Shown piece after piece: positions 12,776 to 23,400 of a stretch of DNA of 64,000 nucleotides. The position numbers and the translations under genes are program-made. The first letter of the stretch is position 1, and each line of letters begins with the position of its first letter. A model generated the notes under the pieces. It was not told the DNA's origin. It saw only the letters and a list, made by a program, of their open reading frames with translations, and searched no databases. The DNA is from Enoplolaimus lenunculus (lineage: Eukaryota > Nematoda > Enoplea > Enoplida > Thoracostomopsidae): contig JASANG010001571.1 of NCBI GenBank assembly GCA_030248215.1, forward strand, positions 1 through 64,000, written 5' to 3'.

Positions 12776-15700
12776 CCACAACAACCACAACAACAACGAC
12801 AACAACACCACCACCAACAACAACAACAACCACAACAACCACAACAACCACAACAACCACAACAACAACAACAACCACAACAACAGCAACCACAACAACA
12901 ACAACAACAACAACAACCACAACAACAACAACAACAACAACAACCACAACAACCACAACAACAACGACAACAACACCACCAACAACAACAACTCAGCTAC
13001 GGGACAACAGTAGACCAGCAGCAAATATTTCGAGGTGACACGGTGAAACAGCAGAAAATGCCTCAGTCTTCAACTCAGGCAAGCAAATCTGGCCCAAGTC
13101 AAGTTTCAATGGACCTTGAAGCGAACGAACTCATTGTACTCGATATGAGCTCTGCAACTGGTAAACGTATTTTAATTTATAAACAGTTGACGCAGGTGTA
13201 ACTGACAAGTGGACTAAGTTGTTATTTACTGGCACCTGCTATAGTGAACCGATTAAGAGGGGCTGATATGAGAAGGTTCCATTTTGGACCCCATCAATAG
13301 GATTCTGTATCCCTAATTAGAATCCGTTTAACAATCGAGTCCATAAACCTAATTATAGTCCCTTAAACGATACCAAAGTAGAAGAATGGACTAGACTGCT
13401 CAAATATGTAACAGGCACTCAGACAACCCGTGTCTTTTGAAGAAACGCTAAAATGCGGCAGTTTCGTTAGCACGCTGCAATAAACTAAACCCCTCTCAAA
13501 AATCGAATGAACTTTGCCAGCGTACATGAGCTAAATCTAAGCCTTAAACCTCTCACTTATAGAGTATACTATGAGCAACTAAATACAATAATGTTCGAGC
13601 AATACACTCACTGTGAGCAGTTTTCAACATTTATAACATATAATGCGCAGTGCAATATCTCCACAAGACGTGAGAGCCTACTCGGGCTTAAGCGTCAAGC
13701 TCCTATAGCTCAGTGGTCATCGTAAACGCCGCCACCCGTGAAACTGGGGATCGAATCTTACTTTGAAATTACGTCTCATTTGAAATTGAAAATATTCATG
13801 CGAGAAAGTGTTTAAACATAAATGTTGGGAGAATTTTGGAGAAGTATATATTCAAGAGCCACAACCTGTTACAGATTGGGGCCGATGTAAAGATCAGGGG
13901 TGGATCATTTTTCTGCAAAGCGGTAATAGAGTAAGTTTAAGCTTATTTTTTGCTTAGACTTAGGATTAACTCTCTGCTTTATCCTTACGTTCTTACGTTT
14001 TGGCTTAAGCTTCGAAATTTGCTTTCACTACTTTAACGGCCCTGTTGTATACATTGACCCAGATTCGTAACAAAACAGGTACCAAAGCAGTTAAATGCAA
14101 GAACTCAACATTAATTACCCGTTATTTCAGCGAAACTCAACGAGGAAGCGTTAATTGAAGAGTCACCAGATCAAACAGCGGACTTTCCGACAATTTCACC
14201 AATTCAATTGACTCAATATAGCCATAATTTAGAACCATTTACAACGTCTGACTCGAGTCCTGCTCTTAGACGCGAAATGAACAATATTTCATTTGCCCAT
14301 TTCGGATCACACGACCGACTGGAACCTTATGATGTGTTGTCGGCAAACTCAAACAATTACGACAAGGCAAGCAGCGGCTTACCCTACTCAAAAGATAATG
14401 ACTACTACACAAGAAAGATTTATGGTCCAAAATCCATAGGGACACCACAAAATCTAAGGATCAAGCAGGCGGAACAAGAAAATGTCGTCAGATATCCGGC
14501 AGCGCTTGAGACACGAAATTTTGAGTCTAAAAATAAAGCGAATGGAATATCACCAAAATTGAACGACGCAAAAATGGACGAATTCTACGATCAAAATAAA
14601 ATCTTCGACTCACGGTACAACTTTGTGAACAGCGCCGACTACAACATGTGGCAGCAACAAAAGCAACTGCGAGAACAACAGCAACACCACCGTCAACATC
14701 ATCCACAACAACAACTGCAAGTCCATGAGGAACAGCAACAGCATCAGCATCAGCAGCAGCAGCAGCAACAACAACAACAACAACTAAAACAACAGCAACA
14801 AAAACAACAATTCAGTAATAATTCAAGTAATCACTTGAAACCAGACAGCAAAAACACAAAAATACTGGAACAAAATCAATATTTTGAAACGTTGGCAAAT
14901 CCTTCGCAGAAAACAGGCCAACCAACAAACGTTCGATCGGTGCCAAATGGACTCAGCGCAAGACAACTATTACGACATTTCGCTGAACAAAATTTGATGC
15001 AAATCGACCGATGGACACCGCAAACGAACGACATAGCTAACTTGCGCGGTTCAAACAACGACATAGCTAATGTTCGCACATCAAAAATGGCGCCAAACGC
15101 GTCCAAATATGGCGTCGACCAATCAAATCAATGGAACGACAATAATATCGATGCTCAAAAAGTTATGGAGCTGCGAAAATCATCAAATGCACCTCAACAA
15201 TTAACACACGAAACGAATCCTACTAATGTACCAAAATGGCAAACGAGAACATCAAATCATGGACTTTTTCAGCCAGTGAAACAAACAATGGAACCAAAAG
15301 CAATCGAAAATTCGGAAAATGGCAATTTGAACCAAATTCCAAACGACAAAATTATTCATATTTTAGCCAGCGATACACCGGAATTCTATTCTCCAGAAGA
15401 TTATCATGAAGGATATATTGTTGCTGAATCAATTGGTAATCATATCAACCATGAATCAATGGGTGACACTTCCGAGGCGATTAACACTGGTACAGATGAT
15501 ATTTTACAAATTGACGAATCGTTTCACAGCAACGTTATCGAACAGCCGTTGTCACCAGAGACTGGTGTATGTTTGCCGTATACCCTATTCACTGTGATGG
15601 TAGTTTCAACGTTATTATCATTCCTTCTTGCGACCATGATTTCAGTGATTGCGTTTGGCAGGCTGCTAACGCGTTATTGGTCACTGAACGAACCAAAACT

Positions 15701-16106
15701 TCAGCCAATAAAATCACACCATCATCGTTTAAGTTCAAGCAATTCATCAATAAACACAACGACATCAGCAACAACAAAACAACGAAAACATCGCAGCGCG
15801 AGCGGCAACAGAAAGCAAACAGACAACGTAAAAAATAAACGTAAACGAAATAACAGTGGAAATAGTAGTTGCAATAGTAGTGGTAGCAATAATTCAAGGC
15901 GACAAATTTTAGCTGCTACATCCGGGCGAGAAATCCCACATCCGGTCGCAGTACAATCTCTGTATCCGGTCTATACTTCTGGGATACATCCAGTTCCAGT
16001 TCAAAGGGGCGGAAGGGCCGGGGGCCTACAGGTGCGACGTATGAGACCAGGTGGCAATGATACGACAAGATATCGTAGGGAACATCTTGATACATATTTT
16101 TACTAA
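4472..16106 (+). CDS. Cuticlin-like ZP-domain transmembrane protein with Gln-rich stalk (9 exons)
   Basis: Exons: 4472-4525, 5348-5390, 7393-7586, 8019-8161, 8730-8872, 9450-9537, 10676-10832, 11258-13160, 14131-16106. They join without a stop into 1566 residues. Exon 1 encodes a signal peptide (MARLSSWGVLAVIVVLTL). Residues about 33-280 form a nematode cuticlin-type ZP domain: NGVVG-TPMVEC start, FTGRVFVKG, a GSCGM stretch, TKVDRAYAIQCFF, VWEC, VHSC, GCSTDRVLL, ADKPQVTFMC and LCRRGEC. The cysteine order matches the family. A dibasic RR near residue 288 may be the usual cleavage site after the domain. Next come Gln/His-rich tracts (about 350-419, 755-852 and 1082-1137) and an HDVTT octapeptide repeat (about 480-562). 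One membrane span (about 1393-1420) is followed by a basic Ser/Asn-rich tail ending LDTYFY. ZP proteins polymerise in apical matrix or cuticle. The product is far longer than a typical cuticlin. The GTTTGT donor of exon 5 and the link between exons 8 and 9 are the least certain points. Confidence 0.88.
4668..4886. mobile_element. GGCCCGTATTCTCAAATG-type MITE in ZP intron 1
   Basis: CACATTCTCAAACGTGCGTA and ACCTATCACCTGGTGATAGG at the left, TTGAAAATATGGGCC at the right. Confidence 0.85.
5500..5617. mobile_element. Telomere-hexamer MITE, partial copy in ZP intron 2
   Basis: The left end GTATAGAACAGGGCC and a short GCCTAA-like core are kept. The right end is lost. Confidence 0.7.
5620..7392. 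other. ZP intron 2, remainder
   Basis: AT-rich intron. Tracts of TATTAATTTATTTTAT-like repeats occur at 7225-7345. No coding exon with correct phase was found. Confidence 0.55.
7741..7840. repeat. Degenerate TTAGGC/GCCTAA relic
   Basis: AAGGCTTAGGCTTGGACGCA followed by scattered CCTAAACC and CTAAGCCTAAAGCC. The inverted-repeat ends are not recognisable. Probably a decayed telomere-hexamer MITE in ZP intron 3. Confidence 0.4.
10046..10548. mobile_element. GCGCTATACTTG-type MITE filled with a 20-bp-based array
   Basis: TAAGGGTGGCGCTATACTTG ... TATAGCACCACCCTAA. The interior has 20/40-bp units CGACGGTGACGGACGGCGCC and GTACGGTAACAGACAACGCC. The minus-strand ORFs here (SPSGAVRYRRALSVTVR-like) are repeat artefacts. 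Located in the intron before ZP exon 7. Confidence 0.88.
10860..10933. mobile_element. CCGG-rich element, right-end fragment
   Basis: ACCGGAGCCGGAGGCCGATT TTCTGCC ... CCTCCGGTTGTACCCTGGT matches the right end of 795-1172. It lies just after a ZP-gene exon. Confidence 0.65.
10935..11010. repeat. Telomere-hexamer MITE relic
   Basis: GTAAGCTCAAGCTTTAGACT then TTAGGCTTAGGCTTCGG. The ends are not recognisable. It follows the CCGGAGG-type fragment at 10860. Confidence 0.5.
13228..13345. mobile_element. CTGTAGTGACCC-type MITE, deleted copy
   Basis: TGCTATAGTGAACCGATTAA GAGGGG with inverse-oriented ATTTTGGACCCCATCAATAG. It begins just after the donor of ZP exon 8. Confidence 0.65.
13544..13815 (+). 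mobile_element. piggyBac-like TTAA MITE with tRNA-like body
   Basis: TTAA target at both ends with CCTCTCACTTATAG / CATGCGAGAAAG tips. Inside are CTCCTATAGCTCAGTGGTCA (A box) and GGGGATCGAATC (B box). It lies in the last intron of the ZP gene, sense to it. Confidence 0.85.
13879..14059. mobile_element. Telomere-hexamer MITE in the last ZP intron
   Basis: Left end GGCCGATGTAAAGATCAGGG, right end GGCCCTGTTGTATACATTG. The hexamer core is worn. Ends mix the two subtypes (GATCAGGGG and ACAGGGCC). Confidence 0.75.
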
Positions 16107-16365
16107 AAAATAGCGTTGACTGGTGCAATTTCGCCCAAGGAATCGGTTAAAAATACAGAACATTTTTCACGTTTTGAAAAAAGCGTTTCTATTGATGAGA
16201 AAATAGCGTTTTGATAAATGCTAAAAAGTGTTTACAGTAACGTTTTGCTGTACGAGCAATTCATTTTACAGTTTGTCTGCTTGCAAAACAGCGTTTTGAA
16301 ATGTATTCTTGAAACCGCGAAAAGTGTTTTAAATAGCGTTTTATTTTCGACACGATTCGTAAAGG

Positions 16366-16513
16366 CGCCATGTAAAGATCAGGGGCTGAACGTATTTTTG
16401 TGAGACTGCAATAGAGTAAGCTTTAACTTTACACTAATTTTTGCTCAGGTTTAGGCTTAGGTTTTAGGAATATGCTTATACTTCCTACTGTTCTGGCCCT
16501 GTTCTATACAATG
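16366..16513. mobile_element. Telomere-hexamer MITE between the ZP and channel genes
   Basis: Left end GCCATGTAAAGATCAGGGGC, core AGGTTTAGGCTTAGG, right end GGCCCTGTTCTATACAATGG. Confidence 0.85.
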
Positions 16514-16718
16514 GCAGTATATGTATAGTATAAAACCTCCACAAGATGCGCCAGACCCGGTCGGGTTAAAATTTACAAAACCTATCACCAACTGGTTATA
16601 GATGCGTGAAACCATTTCACAGTGCATGCAAGAGTTTTTTTTAATTTGCAAAATTACGGAAATACACTATTTTCTACTAATTGAACAAGTAACCGGACGA
16701 AATTAGAAATGTAATCAA

Positions 16719-16821
16719 CTTGAAATAACCCACATTTGCAAGATTTTGCAGCGAGAACTTGCAGTTACTGTGATCCGCTGCAAGTTTTCGCTGCAAAAAT
16801 TTGCAAGTGTGAAATAAGGCG
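16719..16821. mobile_element. Foldback of the CACACGTGCAAG type, short copy
   Basis: CAAGATTTTGCAGCGAGAAC ... CGCTGCAAAAATTTGCAAGT. A short hairpin of the same family as 24670. Confidence 0.75.
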
Positions 16822-17055
16822 TTGTGGTTGTCGGGTTCGTGGAAACAACATTAATTCTTATTTTTTGTTTTTATTTGTATAAAATATAACAATTAAGTGT
16901 TTTGTTATATTGTCACGGTTATTTCTTAAAAAGCTGATACTTGTGTAAAAGTTTAAAAACTATTTAAATTTGATATTTCTCAAATTTTGAATTGCAGCAA
17001 AAGTTATTACGCATATAGCCGTCATCGTCGACTTGTCGCCCATCATTATGCTAGC

Positions 17056-17238
17056 CTATGTATAGAACAGGGCCGGAACAGTAGTATAAGCATATTCCTA
17101 AGCCTAAGCCCAAGCCTAAGCGTATGGATGAGACTATTGCTAAGCCTAAGCCTAAGCAAAAAAATTAGTCTAAAGCTTAAACTGACTCTACTAAAGCCCC
17201 TTCGGAAAACGATCCGGCTCCGTTCTATACATCGGCCA
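17056..17238. mobile_element. Telomere-hexamer MITE, full copy
   Basis: TIRs CTATGTATAGAACAGGGCCG and CCGTTCTATACATCGGCC enclose GCCTAA runs, the invariant AGCAAAAAAATTAGTCTAAA and the CTTAAGCTTACTC-like segment. It lies just 3' of the channel gene stop. Confidence 0.9.
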
Positions 17239-17449
17239 TTATGCTTATAATTCGGGTTAGGATTATGTTTAGGACTATGTTCAGGCTTGGGCTTATAGAC
17301 TTAAGACACCGTTGGGTGAACAGTTGTCAGGCAACGAATTGTCACAGATTCAAATTTCGCATACAAATTATTAATCGTACGAAAAACGGTCTTAATAACC
17401 GTTCTGCTTCGATTCTTGCTTCCCTGGTTGGCACTGGCCAATGGGAACA

Positions 17450-20400
17450 TTATCTGCATCCAAAAAACCAGAACGTCACACAGTGAACCAAGCTCAATAC
17501 AGATGCACCTATCTAAAATTGAAGAAACAAGAAATAACAAAAAGGGGGCACGGAGGCTGCAAAACCGCCCCCATCTATTATAGAACAAAATTAGTCTTTC
17601 AATACAAAAATGTGTTAAGTTTTGAGGTCAATGTATATAGAACAATTCCTAAGCCTAAAGAATGAGCCGAAATCTAAGCGTAAGGATGTTCTTACACCTA
17701 AAGTCTGAGCAAAAGTTTTAGTCTAAAGCTTAAGCTTACTCAATTTCCGTCCCGCAAACAAACGTTCCACCCCTGATCTTTACACGGACCGCTGCCTGGT
17801 CTACTCTCTAAAAGATTAAACTAACTTGATTTAAGCTTAAGCTAATCCAGCAGTATTAAGCTAACTTTCTAGATTAACAAAAACTTACAGGTAGGTTTAC
17901 GCTTAAACTGATTTAAAATTTTACGTATTATTACTTTAAGTTAAGCTTAATGAACTCTTAGATATATATAATTTCTGCGATAGATTTGTTCCTTAAACCA
18001 AAAATAAGTTTACTTGAACTCGTGTTAAGCTTAAAAAATGTTAGTTTAAGTAAAACTTAAAATTCTAGTTTAGTTAGTCTGTCCAGCCATTTGAGTTATA
18101 CTTAAACTAATATTCAAGTTTAGTTAAACTATAATTTAAGTTTAAGTTTTTAGAGAGTACTGGACATAGGTCTTGTGTACCGAAGAAAACTGGGCCACTC
18201 AACAAAATGAAACAATCATGGTTGAAAGCGGTCGGCGGTTTAATGTCAAAATGCCAAAACCGATTTTCGAGCATCTTCCACCCTGACACTTACCCACAGT
18301 CCAAACGTGCCACCCAAATTCGAAATCAAATCGTAAACATTGACAGCGTAAAAACTGCTAATTACCACAGTTGTCATTCTGGAATATGTAATATCGACAA
18401 ACGTCCATTTATCAGCGTCTTTAATTCGTTCCATAACATCGTTGAGTTCAAGTCTTAAAAAATTAAAAATTTGAGATGTAAAATACTGTAGTGACCCGAA
18501 TAAGAGGGTGGAGGACTGATATTTATTTGGCCCCTCCACATGATACCCCCTATTATTCGATTGCGAAGTGTTATTTTATTTTCAACCCGCCCTCCGCCAC
18601 CCTTCCTTACTGACATATCCGGTATTGGAACTATCCGTTGAATACAACGTTTTTTGTTGCATGAAAAGCATGAGCGATAATGCAAGGTTATACTTTGGAA
18701 TGTTGCTTTCAAAATGATATGTGCACTTTAAAATTTTGAACTAAAGATTGTTTTGTTTACTAGTCTTAAATGTGCTTCAATTAGGGATAATTGACATTTA
18801 TAGACTCTATTTAGGGTTTAGGGACTTTATCCGCTTCGGACCTTTATTAGGGATGCGGACTCCTATTGATTAGGACTCAAAATGGGGACCCCTCTCCTAT
18901 TACCCTCCCTCTTATAGGGTCACTGCTGTACACACAGTGTGAACAGTGTTTAACAATTATTACACGTACGCGCAGTGTTAGTCTAAGTAGAAATCGGGAC
19001 TTCAGACCCAAGGTTTTTATAGTTGAGCGGTGTTTAAACCTTAGTCTAAGGTTACGCTTAGGAAAATTATCTACAGTAATGTGAAGAGACGTATCCGTCG
19101 CTACCTGGCGATAGGTGCTATAAGCATTTGAGAATATTGACAAAAGCTAAAAGTACCTACCGAGAATATGAAACTTGCGGTTTATACAGGCCTTGATTAC
19201 ACGGTAACATGCATTCGTTGTTGCAATTTGAAAAAATCGACGTGTCTTTAAATAATTGGTGTGATACATTCAGAAAGTTATATGCTGGTAAACAGTTTGG
19301 AATGCCTAAAACGATTTTACTACCAAGTTTAAAATATAGCACTTTGCCATGTCATTCTCATGGATAACATTTTATCTGCTTATAAACTATATATTTGTAC
19401 CATTGTGGAAACATAATAGTTTTTTAATTAACCTTTTCACACATAGAGTTGACTATGGCCAACTCAGCGCAGTGTATATATCTTAAGTAATACATATTGT
19501 ACAGTGTTTAATAATTGCAACACGTATACATAGTACTAAATCACCACAAGACGTGAGAGCACCATCGGGCTCGAGCGTCAAGCTCCTATTGCTGAATGGT
19601 GATGGTAAACGCCTCCCACTCCAGTCAATGGAGTTCGAATCCTAGCATAAATGTAGTAGGTCTCAGATGAAATAGAAAATATACATGTGACAAAGGGTTA
19701 AATATTGTAGTGTAACGATATTAATCATATCGCGACTAGTAACGAAAAAGTACTTTGATTTAAAACTTACAAGTCAACGCGGTTGCAAACTTACAAAATT
19801 CCTCAGCAAACTTTTTAAGAATGTGTTCCAATTCGCATATATGTGCTGTTTTTCTTGTATTTAATAAACAATCGTTACAACAACTGGAACGCTGCCCAAA
19901 ATACGTATATGTGGCGTTCCAGCTTTAATATTTACATGTTTGGAGGGGAATGGTCTAAGGCAGCCAGCTTCGTTGATACAGCCACTTGTGGACGTCGGTG
20001 TAATCTCGAGTTATTAACACTTACTTGCATTAAACACACCGACTATCCCATCAAAACTCAACGGCATACAATCGACACCGAGTCTGCGTATAAGGCAATT
20101 AACAATGCATCGAGATTGTGTATAGTGACTTTCAATTGAACAATTTAACTTTTTCCAACTGAAATTCATTATACATTTTTTAGATGAAATAGAAAATATT
20201 CATATATGCACAGCATTCATTAGAATAATCGTACCATCTCGATTTGTTGAGGGTCAAACTTCGTTTATGGAACCACATGATGCTACAATGTTATCAAATG
20301 TGTCTGGAAAAAATTATGTTTGCTGTTAGTAGACATACTACCAGGGTCGGCGTTAGGATAGTCGGCACCACAAATAGGCCCGAGGGCGCCCACTAAAATG

Positions 20401-23400
20401 TCCCACAGCTCTATAATTTCTTGGTCCGCAAAAAATTTTAATTTGCCAAGATGGGACCCCATAGGATTTGGGTTCCCTCAATTCAGGGAATTGTTCAATG
20501 CTTCTGTCGGCTTAGCAGCGACGGTTCATGTATAGAACAAGGCCAGGTCGTTTTCCGGAGGGGCTGTAATAGAGTCAGTATAAGCTTTAATAGACTAAAT
20601 ATTTTGCTTAAGTTTAGGCGTAGGCTTAGGCTTAGGACTAGGCTCATCCTTACGCCTAGGCTTAGGCTTAGGAATATGCTGTATACTACTGTTCCGGGCC
20701 TCTTCTATACATGGGGCCCAGCGACTGGTATTGTTTGAAACTTCATTCTGTGCTATGAGATTTGACCCTCAAAAATTTATGGAGACACAAGAAAAACGCC
20801 TTTATTTTTAGACAGCCTTTAGAATAAGTTGCTGGTTCGTCGACGTGGAATATTTTTTTCGCTCGCTGCTGTTAATTAAAAAACGCTTTACAACGAGTAT
20901 AAAATTGCCTCAATTGAATTTATATTAACCCACTGATAAGCGTATATGAAGGCACGTTGCAGCCAGCTCAAAATGCTAAGGGTCAAAACAATTTCTTGAG
21001 GGGGTATGCAGTTGATTTTGCAAAACTGTACAAACGAGTTACAACTTTTCGAGGGAGGCATAGACGTCGGACGTACGTTGAGACGGGTCACGTCTCCCCA
21101 GAGTCAAATTGGGGGGGGGGGTGGGGCACAGCCTCCTCCCGTTTAAAACTTTGATTTCCAGTGGATGAAAATTTTATTCAAACTTCACGCCCAAACTTTG
21201 TGATTTTTGTAAAAATATTTTGGAAATATTTACATTTCCATGTACATCAGGCCCGTAGCCAGCTCACCATGCTACGGGGAGGGGGCTAAAATTTTTTAGG
21301 AGGGGCATTCAAGGGTATTTAGTGACTTGCAAGCAAGATTGAAAATTTTCTAGGGGTGCCAAAATTTTTCCAAGGGGGGCTGAGCCCTCCCTGCCCCCCC
21401 CCCCTCCTTGACTACGGGCCCGATGTACATTCTTTATTGCATATGCAATACGCCAGTATAAAATGTTCAAAAACTTCAGGGGTGATAGTACAGCCCCCAA
21501 ATATTCTAAAAAAATCCACAGCGATACGGGAGAGGCGAATTTTTTTCTGACGGGGAGAATGCCTTGATACCGTCCGGTGAATACGGCCCCCGCCATCGTT
21601 TTTTGGAAAAAAATGGTCAGACCTTCTAAGTAAAAGTAGCTCATTGGTTAAAGATACGCGATTAAGATATCCCGTCAACAAATTGACTCCGTTCGTATTA
21701 ATATTTAACGATCGGATCCTTTTATCTCCACTCAACGCGACATCCGGTACATAAAGTGAAAATCCTTGGACTGCCATATCAAGATACGTTGTGACATAAG
21801 AGCCGTTGACTAAAAACTCGAGTCCGGTTTCTGAAAAAATAAAACTTCGGTCGACAATATTTTTGCTCTCTAAAAACTTAAACTTAAATTATAACATAAC
21901 TTAACTTGAATATTAGTTTAAACAAAACTTTAATGGCTGGACGGACTAACTAAAGTAGAATTTTAAGTTTTACAAAATAAACTTATTTTTCACGAGTTAA
22001 AGTAAACTTAGTTTTAGTATGATTTTAAAAACGACAAAATGGCTAAGTAATTGCTTAGTACTGACTTAAGTATTAACTAATACTTAAGTAGGATTTCAGA
22101 AACCCAGCCTTTGTGACGTTTTATATTATTTGGTTAATCTTAATACAAAAAAAGATCATATTTCCAATTAATAATGAATATTGTGCAATATTTCGCAATA
22201 TTTGTATCTTACCTCCAGCGTATACATTGCCTTTTTGTAACTGTCCTGGAATTCGCATACAATATCCAACTGGTAAATGCGAATGTGTTACGTTAAGGGA
22301 TTCACATGGATTTTTAATTGTTATAAATCCTAAAATACCAAATAACTGTTTTTCGCATAGAGTATACCCTGAGCAACTTAAGTGCAAACATAAGTATGTG
22401 AGACATGATTGTCCGTTCGTTATGTGTACATGCAATATAGTGCAATGCGCTGTATGTATGCTAACCGGCAGCATAGGTAGAGCGCTTGCCTAGGAATCCT
22501 ATACTACAAAAAATACGCAGTCAAATTGACTCTCTGGGAAATAGGCTTTTCCTGACTACAGAAACTGAGTCAAAATTCGACTCCGCCAAAGCCACATTCG
22601 ATTAACTGAATCGCTCAGTGAGTCAAATTTGACTCTGGTGGAGTCGAATTTGACTCAGTTTGTATAGTCAGGAAAAGCCTATTTCCCAGAGAGTCAATTT
22701 CACTCGTTATTTTTACAGTGTATGATTTCAAGTTCAATCTATGTTCTGTAGGCCTCGATTGCAGCAACTGTAACGTCTTAATGACAATACACAGTGTTTA
22801 ACAATTATTACGTATATGCGCAGTACAAAATCTCCACAAGACGTGAAATACCTTAATACCGTAAAAGCTCTTATATATTAAAGGAAGCGATGATTGTAAC
22901 TGACTATCATCCATTACGTGTTCAAATATGTGGTTTATTGAGCGAAGCGCGAAGCGTTTTATGTTTTGTACTTGGGGGTCGAAAGGTGGATGTCCGTCCG
23001 TCCGTCTGTGCGTCCGAAAAGAATCTCAGGAACGGCTGAACCGATTTTGATAAACTTTTTTTGTTTGAAAGCCAATTATCCTGGGGTGTTAACCTCGCAT
23101 TGGGGTTTTAAAATTGCAAGCCGTTTAGTAGCTACAGGCTCATTTGCATAATTAATTAAGCGTAAATTCGGACTTTCCATAATATTTCACTAATTATTAC
23201 AGTTAGAAGCAATCTAATTTTAGTGTTAAAGGGTTTTTGGATGCGAGGAATCTGCGTAAACTGTTTACAAACCTCAAAAACCGATGATTGAGCAGTTAGC
23301 TAATAGATAATTTGCATATTAGTATAGGTTATAAGCCTAAATTAGGACTTTTTACAATATTTCACTAATTATTAAGGTTAAATGCAATATAATTTCACAC

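Noticed and set aside
11453-13024. Poly-Asn, poly-Leu and poly-Val ORFs overlapping the ZP gene
   Set aside because: Other-frame and antisense readings of the CAA repeats that encode the Gln tracts.
13544-13815. Working tRNA gene
   Set aside because: A and B boxes are present but the stems do not pair properly and the unit recurs with TTAA-flanked inverted tips, so it is part of a MITE.
17301-17588. 95-aa minus-strand ORF as a separate protein or alternative channel tail
   Set aside because: The true last exon of the channel (17512-17450) uses another frame in this stretch and matches the paralogue's last exon exactly in length and motif.
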